NCBI RefSeq assembly: GCF_965208485.1
Contig: NZ_OZ242344.1
Location: 3,720,001 to 3,784,000 of the forward strand
DNA: 64,000 bases
Origin: Poriferisodalis sp965208485
GTDB lineage: Bacteria > Actinomycetota > Acidimicrobiia > Acidimicrobiales > Poriferisodalaceae
Direction of reading: 5' to 3'
Shown: in pieces, positions 43,340-52,584 of the stretch
Layout of the letters: each line of letters opens with the position of its first letter
Numbering within the stretch: position 1 is the first letter of the stretch
Made by a program: the position numbers and the translations under genes
The notes under the pieces: generated by a model
What the model saw: only the letters and a program-made list of their open reading frames with translations
Database searches by the model: none
What the model was told of the DNA's origin: nothing

Positions 43340-45745
43340 ATGAACAAGAAAGGCATCCTGATGCAAGGGTCAACAGGCCGAGACAAGAAGTACAGGTTGA
43401 CAGCCGGGCGAGCCGGCCGGCCGTCCCGACTGCTGATGTCGCTATTGGCTGTCTTCGCGCTCCTGGCGGCGACGGCAGTGAACCCCGCCGGCGCCCAAGA
43501 CTCGACCGAGTCGACGCCCGAGGAGTCCAACCCAGACCGGGATCCCTCGCGCGATCTTCTGAACCTTGACGATGACGGCCGTCAGTCTCCGATATTGCAC
43601 GGCATCTGGTCCGACGGCAGCACCGTGTGGGTGAGCGACGGGCATATTGCCGACAAGATATTTGCTTACGACTTCGATTCCGGCGAACGCATTGCCGACA
43701 AGGACAATGACGGGCTGCGAGTCGACTGGCACAGAAATGTTCGTGACATGTGGTCTGACGGGACTATCATGTGGGTGGCCATAGATGACAGCCGCGATTG
43801 GCTGTTCGCCTACGAGCTAGAGTCCGGCTCGCGCCGGAACGAGCGAGACATCGACCTCAAAGACCCCTACGATGGCGTGTCATCAGCGGAGTGGGCGGCG
43901 TACCGTAACGGTAAGCCGAGAGGGTTGTGGGGGGACGGCACCACCCTGTGGGTGTCGGACCACAACGGCGTCATTTTTGCCTACGACTTGGAGACCGGCG
44001 CCTTCTCAGACGAACGGTCCTTCAGCACCGGCTTTGGCTTGAAGGACTGGGTGAGGGGCATTTGGTCTGACGGACTCACCATGTGGCTCCTCGAGGGCAA
44101 GACCAAGCAGATCTTGGCCTACGAGTTGGCCACCGGCCGCCGTCAGCCACACTATGACATCGACGCCGACGTCGAGGCCTTCTCGCATTACAACTACGAC
44201 GGCGAGTTCGGTCCTGCAGGCCTCTGGTCTGACGGAACCACGATGTGGGTGCCTATCGGAAAGTTCAGTTCCAACAAGGGAATCTATGCCTTTCATATGC
44301 CCGAACGGCCGGCCCTGAAATCGCTCGGACTGAGCGACGCCGGCATGTCGCCCCGGTTCTCGACCGAGACCACCAGCTACCAGAGCGGCACTGTGCCCAC
44401 CTGGCTCGACTCCGTCACGGTCACCGCCGAGGCGACGTCATTGACCGTCTCCGGCGATGCTCCTTCGGGCATTGTTTCCATCGAACCCGCCGACGCCGAT
44501 CCGGACGAGGACGGCCACCAAGTAGACTTGAGTCCGGGAGCCAACACGATCACCGTCACTGTCACCGCAGCAGGCGGCGCAGCCAAGGTATATTCGATCG
44601 AGGTCGAGCGAGACCATCCCGAGACCTTCGACCGGGTGCCAGAGCACGATGTCGAGTTCTCGCCAGAATTGGTCCAATCTCACGGGGGAAATATCAGTCC
44701 TGGCGGCCTGTGGTCGGATGGCACCACCATGTGGGTTGGCGATTATCATTCAAACAGTGTGTTTGCCGTGAACCCCAAGACCGGGGAGCATGAGCCCGCA
44801 CGCGATATAGGTGTCAGCTACACGATATGGTCATCGGACGGCTTGTGGTCGGATGGCACTACTATGTGGATATCCGACCCGTCTAACCCGAATGAGAGGC
44901 GGTTGGCCGCTCACAATCTCGAGTCCGGAGACCACGAGCCTGAGCATGACATCGAACTGCCAGTCGAAAACAGGCGTCCGAGCGGATTGTGGTCTGACGG
45001 CACAACTATATGGGTAGCCAATAGATCCAGCCAGAGGATCTTTGCCTATGACCTCGCGACCGGCGTTCTGGATGACACTTTGAGCTTCGAGACGGCCAGC
45101 GGCAATCGGAATCCGTCCGGGTTGTGGTCCAATGGAACCACGATGTGGGTGACCGATGACCAAGACAAGACGACGGTCTATGCCTACGCGCTGGAGAGCG
45201 GCGCCGCGTTGACCAACTTCTGGTTCCACCCGGATGGCGATGGCGCCAACACGACGAAGCGCTCGCTGTGGTCTGACGGAGACTTCATGTGGCTGGGAGA
45301 ATTCGCCGAACCCGAAGGCGACGACTTCTTTGGCACAGGCTCGCTCAAGGCCTACAAGATGCCCCCGAGTGCTGCGCTGGAATCACTCGAGATCGGCAGG
45401 GCCGTCGATACTGGGAGCGGAAGCGGAAGCTCAGCCAAGTCATCTACTGCCGCGACACCGGCAGAATCACAGATTGAGTACATCGACTTCGGCACGTTCG
45501 CGCCGTTCACTCCGAACTACCGGGCGACCGTGAACAACCGCGTGAGCAATGTGTTCGTATCAGCGACCAGTGAGGTGAGCGACGCCACTGTGCAGATCGA
45601 GCCCGGCTCCGGCACTGGAAATCGGCACCAAGTGAACCTGGACGTGGGCGAGAACGAAATCACCATCTTGGTTCATTCCGCGGACGGCTCGAACTGGCAG
45701 ACCTACACGGTCACGATTCACCGGAACCCCGTCGGGGGACTCTAG
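43340..45745 (+). CDS. WSDG-repeat (propeller-like) secreted protein
   Basis: An 801-residue exported protein, fourth gene of the tandem set. The signal peptide is nearly the same as in the neighbours (LLAVFALLAATAVNPAGAQ). The body consists of about 40-50-residue repeats of the form G-[LI]-WSDG-x-T-MWV-x(5-12)-[IL]-[FY]-AY-[DE]-L-x-[ST]-G. The first block of five (about 85-315) is followed by a cadherin-like beta-sandwich (ALKSLGLSDAG to KVYSIEVER, about 325-430). A second block of five or six (about 450-680) and a second sandwich (about 690-800, YTVTIHRNP) follow. The repeat pattern suggests two beta-propellers. The TAG stop is part of the CTAGTGGTG element edge at 45742. Confidence 0.75.
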   Translation: MNKKGILMQGSTGRDKKYRLTAGRAGRPSRLLMSLLAVFALLAATAVNPAGAQDSTESTPEESNPDRDPSRDLLNLDDDGRQSPILHGIWSDGSTVWVSDGHIADKIFAYDFDSGERIADKDNDGLRVDWHRNVRDMWSDGTIMWVAIDDSRDWLFAYELESGSRRNERDIDLKDPYDGVSSAEWAAYRNGKPRGLWGDGTTLWVSDHNGVIFAYDLETGAFSDERSFSTGFGLKDWVRGIWSDGLTMWLLEGKTKQILAYELATGRRQPHYDIDADVEAFSHYNYDGEFGPAGLWSDGTTMWVPIGKFSSNKGIYAFHMPERPALKSLGLSDAGMSPRFSTETTSYQSGTVPTWLDSVTVTAEATSLTVSGDAPSGIVSIEPADADPDEDGHQVDLSPGANTITVTVTAAGGAAKVYSIEVERDHPETFDRVPEHDVEFSPELVQSHGGNISPGGLWSDGTTMWVGDYHSNSVFAVNPKTGEHEPARDIGVSYTIWSSDGLWSDGTTMWISDPSNPNERRLAAHNLESGDHEPEHDIELPVENRRPSGLWSDGTTIWVANRSSQRIFAYDLATGVLDDTLSFETASGNRNPSGLWSNGTTMWVTDDQDKTTVYAYALESGAALTNFWFHPDGDGANTTKRSLWSDGDFMWLGEFAEPEGDDFFGTGSLKAYKMPPSAALESLEIGRAVDTGSGSGSSAKSSTAATPAESQIEYIDFGTFAPFTPNYRATVNNRVSNVFVSATSEVSDATVQIEPGSGTGNRHQVNLDVGENEITILVHSADGSNWQTYTVTIHRNPVGGL

Positions 45746-45840
45746 TGGTGCGTCGCTGAAATAGCTGGGGCTGAAGCAAGCCCATTCTTGCAGGTCAGCG
45801 AGCTGCATGATGCCCGGAGGAAAACGGTACTGGTTTTCTG
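45742..45840. mobile_element. Partial CTAGTGGTG element
   Basis: The left end CTAGTGGTGCGTCG (45742-45755) is identical to the consensus of the 3192 family and overlaps the stop codon of the WSDG gene. An interior TTGCAGGTCAGCGAG word is shared. No right inverted repeat is visible. The remaining gap to 46074 holds a probable promoter for the next gene but no other feature. Confidence 0.5.
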
Positions 45841-46074
45841 AAAGTGCGGCTCAGCGGCAGGGCGACGAGTTCTGATGAGTCCTGATGCGGTCGTGCAGCG
45901 GTCCGTCGGCTCGTGGGAGCAGTGGGCGGCATCGCAGTTGTCCGCACCGTCATGCTCACCGCTTGGGTGCTGTCTTGCTTGGGCAGGTTGCCGCTGGGGA
46001 TCCGCAGGCCGTACGCGAGAGTTCCGGCAGGCGTGCATGTCTGTTGGCAGGCGTGCGCGGTTTGTCGGCGTGAT

Positions 46075-49000
46075 ATGAGGGTAGTGGTGCGGGTTTGTTC
46101 TCCGGTTGTGGTGTGCGTTGCGTGCGTGGTGGTGTTGGCGGGTGGTGTGGTGCCGTCGGCGGGCGCGCAGTCTGCGGCTGGCGGGGAGTCTGGGTCTGGT
46201 GGTGTGGTGTTGGTGGTGGTGAACGGTTCGTCGTTGGCTGATGTGGGTGTGGCGGCTGGGTTGGTGGGTGGCGGTGTGGGTGATGTGGTGGTGGCGGCGG
46301 AGTCGGCTGGGGGTTTGGGCGAGGCGGCTGGGGGTGTGGTTCGGGCTGCGGGTGTGGTGTCGGGTGTGGTGCTGGTGGGCGGTGAGGCGGCGTTGGGCGG
46401 TGGTGTGGCTGCGGAGTTGGAGTCTTTGGTGTCCGGTGTTGTGGTGGAGCGTGTGAGCGGCGCGGATCGGGTGGCGACGGCGGCTGCTGCGGCGCGTCGG
46501 GTGCTGGCGGGCCGTTCGGGCGGGGCCGCTGCGGGTGTGGTGTTGGCGGATGGGTGGTCGTTGGCTGATGTGGGTGTGGCGGCTGCGGTGGCGGCTGCGG
46601 GCGGCGCGGATGTGGTGCTGTATTCGGGTTCGGGTTCGCTGCCGGACCAGACGCGGCAGGTGCTGGCTGGTGAGGCGGTCGGCGGGATCGTGGTGGTGGG
46701 CGGCGCGGCGGCGGTGCCTGACTCGGTTGTCGCTGCGGCGGCCGGGGCGGCCGGCGGCGTCGGGACAGAGCGTGTGGGCGGCGCGGACCGGGTGGCGACA
46801 GCGGCGCTGGCGGCCCGCCGGTGGGCGCCTGGCTGCGCGGAGGCCGCGGTGGTGGCGAACGGCTGGTCGCAGGCCGACGTCGGCACGGCTGCGGCGCTGG
46901 CGGCGGCGCTGGGCGACAGCGTGGTGCTCTACACGGCGAGCGCGGACGGGCTGGGCAGCGACACGCGCTCAGCGCTGGGACGCGTCCGCCCGCAGCTCGC
47001 GGTCGTGGTCGGCGACACCGACACGATCAGCGACGACATCTCCGGCGAGCTCGCCGAGCTCGGCTACCCCGCCGCACGCGTCACCGACCCCGCTGCTGCT
47101 GCCCGCTACGCACTCGACAACGACCTCCGCAACTGCCGCACCACCGGCAGCAACAGCACCGGAGGCAGCGGCAACAGCGGCAGCAGCGGACCAGGCAACG
47201 GCGGACCAGGCACCGGCAACGGCACCACCCCACCGGACAACGACGTCGGCAGCGGCCCAGAATCCGGCAGCGGCACCACCCCGCCGGACGACAACAGCTC
47301 TGACACGGACAGCAGCACCCCACGAGACAACGACACCGACGCCCCCGACGTGGTCGTCAGCTTCGCCGAGGGGTCCTACCGGGTCGAGGAGGGCGGCCCG
47401 CCTGTGACGGTCACCGTCGAGCTGTCCGAGGCGCCCCAGCGAGAAGTCTCGGTGCCGCTCGAGGCCACCTTACGCGGCACGAACCGGGCGAACCGGTACT
47501 CCGTGTCGCGCTCGACGTTGACGTTCGCGGCGGACCAGACCAGCGCGACGTTCACCGTGACCGTTCCCGACGACAGCCTCAACAACGACGGCCACCGGCT
47601 GTCTGTGAGATTCGGCGACCTGCCGCCGGGGTTCCGTGCGGCAGTCCGGACCACCGCGCTTGTAGAAATCGTCGACGACGAGATCCGGGTCTGGCTGCAA
47701 AGGGCGCGCACGTACGCGTACGAAGGCGGCGACAGCGCGCAGGTCCGTGTCCGCCTCGACAGCTCGCCCACAGCGCCGGTCACGATTCCGCTGACAGCGG
47801 AACTGCGGGGCGACGCTTCCGCTGAGGACTTCAGCTACTCCGTCGAGGACCTCAGCTTCGACTTCGGCGTGGGCGAGACGGTCAAGACCTTCACGGTGAC
47901 CGCCGTCGACGACTCAGACGACGACGACGGCGAACACTTGGTCCTCACCTTGGGAGACCTGCCCGACAGCGTCCTCAGCACCACCGCCACGTCGGTCATG
48001 ATCCACCTCATCGACGATGACGGACCGTTCTCGCGTCAGCCCGGCAAGGACTTCGCAGACCTCTACTCGGCCACGCCAGAAGAACTCGTCGAGTTTGTGC
48101 ACAGCGGCAGCGACCCGATGGGCCTGTGGTCTGACGGGACCACGATGTGGGTGCTCTTCGACACATTCGTGGAAAGCATCGCTGCGTACGACATGAGCAC
48201 CCGCGTCTTGGACCCCGACCGCGTCATCGACACCGAAGACAGTGACTTCAAGAACAGGACGCCGCGTCCGTTCGACCTGTGGTCCGACGGCGACACCGTG
48301 TGGGTGGCCGACCATACGCGCTGCTCCCTGTTCGCGTTCGACTTGGCGACGCGGGCCTACGACGGAGCTCTCGATGTCGACATGAGCGGGCATCACGGCA
48401 GCAGATTCTGCGATGCGGCGGGCATCTGGTCCGACGGCGACACCGTGTGGGTAGCCGAGGACTCACACGACAAGATCTTCGCTTACTCGCTCGCAACCGG
48501 TGAGCGTCGCTCGCAGCACGACATCACCACGATCGCCTCCGCGGGCGCGACCTCGCCGTCGGCGCTGTGGTCCGACGGCGTCACCATGTGGGTGATCGAC
48601 CGGAAGGACAAGCAAATCTACGCGTTCGATCTCGACAGCGGCGCACGCCGCAGCGGGCTCGAGTTCTCGAAAGAAGTTCTCGATTCCGCTGACATCTCCA
48701 CTGCGCACGGCATCTGGTCCGACGGAGCGACCATGTGGGTGTCCGACATCGAACAAGAGTGGGGCACCGGCGATCATTGGAAACCGGGAAAGATCTATGC
48801 GTTCAGCATGCCGGTCTCGGCGGCGCTGGAGTCGCTGTCGGTGTCGGGTGTGGAGTTCGGGGTGTTCCAGACGGGCATTTTCTCCTATGAGGGCGCGGCG
48901 GCGGCGGGCGCGACGTCGGCGACGGTGACTGCTGCGGCGGCGTTCACGGACGACGCGACGGTGACGGTCGCGTGGGAGGCCGCCGACGGCACGACGGGCA

Positions 49001-49146
49001 CGGGCGCCTCGGCGACGCTCAGCGCGGGCGACAACACGATCACGGTGTCGTCGTCCTATGACGCCGACGGCGACGCGGGCACCGACAACGCGGATGTGCG
49101 CGTCTACACGGTGACGGTCACTGTGCCCCCAGCAGCCGACGACTAA
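46075..49146 (+). CDS. Large CWB2 / Calx-beta / WSDG surface protein A
   Basis: A 1023-residue exported protein. Signal peptide 1-34 (CVACVVVLAGGVVPSAGAQ). Residues about 40-347 hold three CWB2 repeats (VNGSSLADVGVAAG, VGGEAALGG, RVSGADRVATAAAAARR, VVVGGAAAVPDS and so on) for wall attachment. A Ser/Gly/Pro linker (350-420) is followed by two Calx-beta domains (about 425-540 and 540-650). WSDG repeats (about 675-913) come next, and a C-terminal cadherin-like sandwich (916-1022) ends in YTVTVTVPPAAD. ATG 46075 fits the signal peptide; the open frame continues upstream. The first third has GTG/GGT/GCG-dominated codons, unlike the rest. Tandem paralogue of the next gene. Confidence 0.78.
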   Translation: MRVVVRVCSPVVVCVACVVVLAGGVVPSAGAQSAAGGESGSGGVVLVVVNGSSLADVGVAAGLVGGGVGDVVVAAESAGGLGEAAGGVVRAAGVVSGVVLVGGEAALGGGVAAELESLVSGVVVERVSGADRVATAAAAARRVLAGRSGGAAAGVVLADGWSLADVGVAAAVAAAGGADVVLYSGSGSLPDQTRQVLAGEAVGGIVVVGGAAAVPDSVVAAAAGAAGGVGTERVGGADRVATAALAARRWAPGCAEAAVVANGWSQADVGTAAALAAALGDSVVLYTASADGLGSDTRSALGRVRPQLAVVVGDTDTISDDISGELAELGYPAARVTDPAAAARYALDNDLRNCRTTGSNSTGGSGNSGSSGPGNGGPGTGNGTTPPDNDVGSGPESGSGTTPPDDNSSDTDSSTPRDNDTDAPDVVVSFAEGSYRVEEGGPPVTVTVELSEAPQREVSVPLEATLRGTNRANRYSVSRSTLTFAADQTSATFTVTVPDDSLNNDGHRLSVRFGDLPPGFRAAVRTTALVEIVDDEIRVWLQRARTYAYEGGDSAQVRVRLDSSPTAPVTIPLTAELRGDASAEDFSYSVEDLSFDFGVGETVKTFTVTAVDDSDDDDGEHLVLTLGDLPDSVLSTTATSVMIHLIDDDGPFSRQPGKDFADLYSATPEELVEFVHSGSDPMGLWSDGTTMWVLFDTFVESIAAYDMSTRVLDPDRVIDTEDSDFKNRTPRPFDLWSDGDTVWVADHTRCSLFAFDLATRAYDGALDVDMSGHHGSRFCDAAGIWSDGDTVWVAEDSHDKIFAYSLATGERRSQHDITTIASAGATSPSALWSDGVTMWVIDRKDKQIYAFDLDSGARRSGLEFSKEVLDSADISTAHGIWSDGATMWVSDIEQEWGTGDHWKPGKIYAFSMPVSAALESLSVSGVEFGVFQTGIFSYEGAAAAGATSATVTAAAAFTDDATVTVAWEAADGTTGTGASATLSAGDNTITVSSSYDADGDAGTDNADVRVYTVTVTVPPAADD

Positions 49147-49249
49147 CAGGCTGCTGAAATATGCAGGTCCGGCCGGAAGCGCAAGCCCCTGACCTGCGGG
49201 TTTGCAACTGGATACCGCCCGAAAACCGACTTTTTCAGCATCCTGCTAG
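49143..49249. mobile_element. CTAG-bounded MITE-like element, 107 bp, with preserved empty site
   Basis: Terminal inverted repeats of 17 bp with two mismatches (CTAACAGGCTGCTGAAA at 49143-49159 against the complement of 49233-49249). The left half matches the IS5-like relic at 7664. The equivalent position behind the next paralogue (52410-52413) has a single CTAG and no element, with identical flanks on both sides. That shows a 103-bp insertion with a 4-bp target duplication. Confidence 0.85.
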
Positions 49250-49356
49250 CGGCTGAGCCGAGTCTCGGCGCTGTCTGTCAGGCCGTTGTTCTTTGGCTGG
49301 GTGGGCCGGCTTGTCGGGCCAATCCGGACGCGGTACGGCGGGGTTGTAGGGTCGCG
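49246..49356 (+). repeat. 111-bp direct repeat, copy 1 (leader of protein B)
   Basis: Identical over 111 bp to 52410-52520. This copy forms the upstream region of the gene starting at 49465. The stretch from 49357 to 49464 is T/G-rich and contains no other feature; GTGAGGTGATG immediately precedes the start. Confidence 0.92.
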
Positions 49357-49464
49357 GGTTGTGCGGGTTCGTTTGTTGTCTCTGTCTCGTTCTTGTGTTG
49401 GCGGCGGGAGCGTTGGGGTTGGTTCGGTGCTGGGGTTGGTTCGGGGTTTTGCGGGTAGTGTGAG

Positions 49465-52413
49465 GTGATGCGTTTGAGGCGTTCGGTTTCGGCGGCAGGA
49501 TGCGTTGCGTGCGTGGTGGTGTTGGCGGGGGGTGCGGTGCCGTCGGCGGGTGCGCAGTCTGGCGGGGAGTCTGGGTCTGGTGGTGTGGTGTTGGTGGTGG
49601 TGAACGGTTCGTCGTTGGCTGATGTGGGTGTGGCGGCTGGGTTGGTGGGTGGCGGTGTGGGTGATGTGGTGGTGGCGGCGGAGTCGGCTGGGGGGTTGGG
49701 CGAGTCGGCTGGGGGTGTGGTTCGGGCTGCGGGTGTGGTGTCGGGTGTGGTGCTGGTGGGCGGTGAGGCGGCGTTGGGCGGTGGTGTGGCTGCGGAGTTG
49801 GAGTCTTTGGTGTCCGGTGTTGTGGTGGAGCGTGTGAGCGGCGCGGATCGGGTGGCGACGGCGGCTGCTGCGGCGCGTCGGGTGCTGGCGGGCCGTTCGG
49901 GCGGGGCCGCTGCGGGGGTGGTGTTGGCGGATGGGTGGTCGTTGGCTGATGTGGGTGTGGCGGCTGCGGTGGTGGCCGCGGGCGGCGCGGACGTGGTGCT
50001 GTACTCGGACTCAGGGTCGTTGCCTGATGGGACGCGGCAGCTGCTGGCCGATGCGGCGGTGAGCGGGGTCGTGGTGGTGGGCGGCGCTGCGGCGGTGCCT
50101 GACTCGGTTGTCGCTGCGGCGGCCGGGGCGGCCGGCGGCGTCGGGACAGAGCGTGTGGGCGGCAAGGACCGGGTGGCGACAGCCGCGCTGGCGGCCCGCC
50201 GGTGGGCGTCCGGCTGCGCGGAGGCCGCGGTGGTGGCGAACGGCTGGTCGCAGGCCGATGTGGGCACGGCTGCGGCGCTGGCGGCGGCGCTGGGCGACAG
50301 CGTGGTGCTCTACACGGCGAGCGCGGACGGGCTGGGCAGCGACACCCGCTCGGCGCTGGGACGCGTCCGCCCCCAGCTCGCGGTACTCGTGGGCCGCACC
50401 GAAACGCTCAGCGACGACATCGCCGGCGAACTCGCCGAGCTCGGCTACCCCGCCGCACGCGTCACCGACGCTGCTGCTGCTGCCCGCTACGCACTCGACA
50501 ACGAACTCCGCAACTGCCGCACCGGCGGATCAAGCGGCCGCAGCAGCGGCGGCGGCAGCACCGGCGGCAGCGGCGGCGGCAGCACCGGCACCACCCCGCC
50601 GGACGACAACAGCTCTGACACGGACAGCAGCACCCCACGAGACAACGACACCGACGCCCCCGATGTGGTCGTCAGCTTCGCCGAGGGGTCCTACCGGGTC
50701 GAGGAGGGAGGCCCGCCGGTGACGGTCACCGTCGAGCTGTCCGCGGCGCCCCAGCGAGAAGTCTCGGTGCCGCTCGAGGCCACCTTACGCGGCACGAACC
50801 GGGCGAACCGGTACTCGTTGTCGCGCAGCGCGTTGGCGTTCGCGGCGGACCAGACCAGCGCGACGTTCACCGTGACCGTTCCCGACGACAGCATCAACAA
50901 CGACGGCCACCGTCTGTCTGTGAGATTCGGCGACCTGCCGCCGGGGTTCCGTGTGGCAGTCCCGACCACCGCGACCGTCGAAATCGTCGACGACGACATC
51001 GAAGTGAGACTGGAAAGAGCGCGCCCGTACGCGTACGAGGGCGGCGACGCCGTGCAGGTCCGTGTCCGCCTCGACAGCCCGCCCGACGAGCCCGTCACGA
51101 TTCCGCTGACAGCGCGGATGCGGGGCGGCGCTTCTCCTGGGGACGTCAGCTACTCCGTCGAGGACCTCAGCTTCGACTTCGGCGTGGGCGAGACGGTCAA
51201 GACCTTCACGGTGACCGCCGTCGACGACACCGACCACGACGGCGGCGAGCACCTGGTCTTCGCCTTGGGAGATCTGCCCCCCGGCTTCATCGGAAGGTCC
51301 TCGGTCACGATTCACCTCATCGACGACGACGGACCGTTCTCGCGCCAGGTCGGCAAGGACGTCTCTCCGGTGCTTCCGCGAGACCAGGGCGGCGTGACCG
51401 ATCTGTGGTCCGATGGGACCTCGGTCTGGGTGCAGGTGAACTCCTATTGGGTCTACGAGCTCGACTTGGACACCGGCGCCTGCCTCAACGTCGATTCAAA
51501 CTCCGGCGCCTGCCTCAGCACATTCGCTTATCAACAATTGCTGGATCGAAATGTGAACATCAAGGGGTTCTGGTCTGACGGTGAGACCATGTGGCTGGCC
51601 GACGACCTCGGCACTGCGGCCAAAGTCGTCGCCATCGACTTCGACACCGGCAGCAGGCTTGCCGACAAGGAGATCGTGCTCCCGCGATTCGACTATCCGG
51701 CCGATCCCGAGTCGCTGTGGTCTGACGGAGTCCTCATGTGGGTGCTCGACCAATTGACCATGCGCATACATGCCTACGAAGTCGACAGCGGCGATCATGT
51801 GAGTTCCCGCACCATCACTCTTGACCCGCAGATCGCGAACACGCGGGTGGCTCAGGGCATCTGGTCAGACGGCGTCACCATGTGGGTCGCGAACAGCTCC
51901 AACAGCAAGCTGTTCGCCTGGGACTTGGCGACCGGCGCCAGGCGCAGCAGTCTGGACTTCACCACCCTGTCGAGGTCGGGCAACAAGCGGATCCAGGGAA
52001 TCTGGTCCGACGGCGCGACCATGTGGGTTGCCGGGTGGCCGGACGGCTCAGACAGCAAGGTGTTCGCCTACAACATGCCGACTTCGGCGGCGCTGAAATC
52101 GCTGTCGGTGTCGGGTGCGGAGCTCGGGGTGTTCCAGACCGGCACGTTCGCCTATGAGGGCACCGCAGCAGCGGGCACCACGTCAGTGACGGTGACTGCT
52201 GCGGCGGCGTTCGCGGACGACGCGACGGTGACGATCGCGTGGGAGGCCGCCGACGGCACGACCGGCACGGGCGCCTCGGCGACGCTCAGCGCGGGCGACA
52301 ACACGATCACGGTGTCGTCGTCTTATGACGCCGACGGCGACGCGGGCACCGACAACGCGGATGTGCGCGTCTACACGGTGACGGTCACTGTGCCCCCAGC
52401 AGCCGACGTCTAG
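49465..52413 (+). CDS. Large CWB2 / Calx-beta / WSDG surface protein B
   Basis: A 982-residue paralogue of protein A in direct tandem. Signal peptide about 1-32 (GCVACVVVLAGGAVPSAGAQ). CWB2 repeats (about 35-345) and the two Calx-beta domains (about 390-620) are almost those of protein A. The Ser/Gly linker (350-385) is shorter, and the WSDG region (about 640-870) is clearly different in sequence and spacing. The C-terminal sandwich (about 875-982) is nearly identical again. GTG 49465 or ATG 49468 can serve as start. The strong identity at both ends points to recent tandem duplication or gene conversion around a diverging centre. Confidence 0.78.
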   Translation: MMRLRRSVSAAGCVACVVVLAGGAVPSAGAQSGGESGSGGVVLVVVNGSSLADVGVAAGLVGGGVGDVVVAAESAGGLGESAGGVVRAAGVVSGVVLVGGEAALGGGVAAELESLVSGVVVERVSGADRVATAAAAARRVLAGRSGGAAAGVVLADGWSLADVGVAAAVVAAGGADVVLYSDSGSLPDGTRQLLADAAVSGVVVVGGAAAVPDSVVAAAAGAAGGVGTERVGGKDRVATAALAARRWASGCAEAAVVANGWSQADVGTAAALAAALGDSVVLYTASADGLGSDTRSALGRVRPQLAVLVGRTETLSDDIAGELAELGYPAARVTDAAAAARYALDNELRNCRTGGSSGRSSGGGSTGGSGGGSTGTTPPDDNSSDTDSSTPRDNDTDAPDVVVSFAEGSYRVEEGGPPVTVTVELSAAPQREVSVPLEATLRGTNRANRYSLSRSALAFAADQTSATFTVTVPDDSINNDGHRLSVRFGDLPPGFRVAVPTTATVEIVDDDIEVRLERARPYAYEGGDAVQVRVRLDSPPDEPVTIPLTARMRGGASPGDVSYSVEDLSFDFGVGETVKTFTVTAVDDTDHDGGEHLVFALGDLPPGFIGRSSVTIHLIDDDGPFSRQVGKDVSPVLPRDQGGVTDLWSDGTSVWVQVNSYWVYELDLDTGACLNVDSNSGACLSTFAYQQLLDRNVNIKGFWSDGETMWLADDLGTAAKVVAIDFDTGSRLADKEIVLPRFDYPADPESLWSDGVLMWVLDQLTMRIHAYEVDSGDHVSSRTITLDPQIANTRVAQGIWSDGVTMWVANSSNSKLFAWDLATGARRSSLDFTTLSRSGNKRIQGIWSDGATMWVAGWPDGSDSKVFAYNMPTSAALKSLSVSGAELGVFQTGTFAYEGTAAAGTTSVTVTAAAAFADDATVTIAWEAADGTTGTGASATLSAGDNTITVSSSYDADGDAGTDNADVRVYTVTVTVPPAADV

Positions 52414-52520
52414 CGGCTGAGCCGAGTCTCGGCGCTGTCTGTCAGGCCGTTGTTCTTTGGCTGGGTGGGCCGGCTTGTCGGGCCAATCCGGACGCGGTAC
52501 GGCGGGGTTGTAGGGTCGCG
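52410..52520 (+). repeat. 111-bp direct repeat, copy 2 (orphan leader)
   Basis: A perfect copy of the leader of protein B. It leads to no surface gene; 14 bp later the IS3 element starts. It is most simply the front of a former third tandem copy. Confidence 0.9.
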
Positions 52521-52584
52521 TGTTCGGCGGTCTTTGAATCACCCCGGTTTTGGTGGAGGCTCTGTTCCTTGAGAGGATGGAGCG

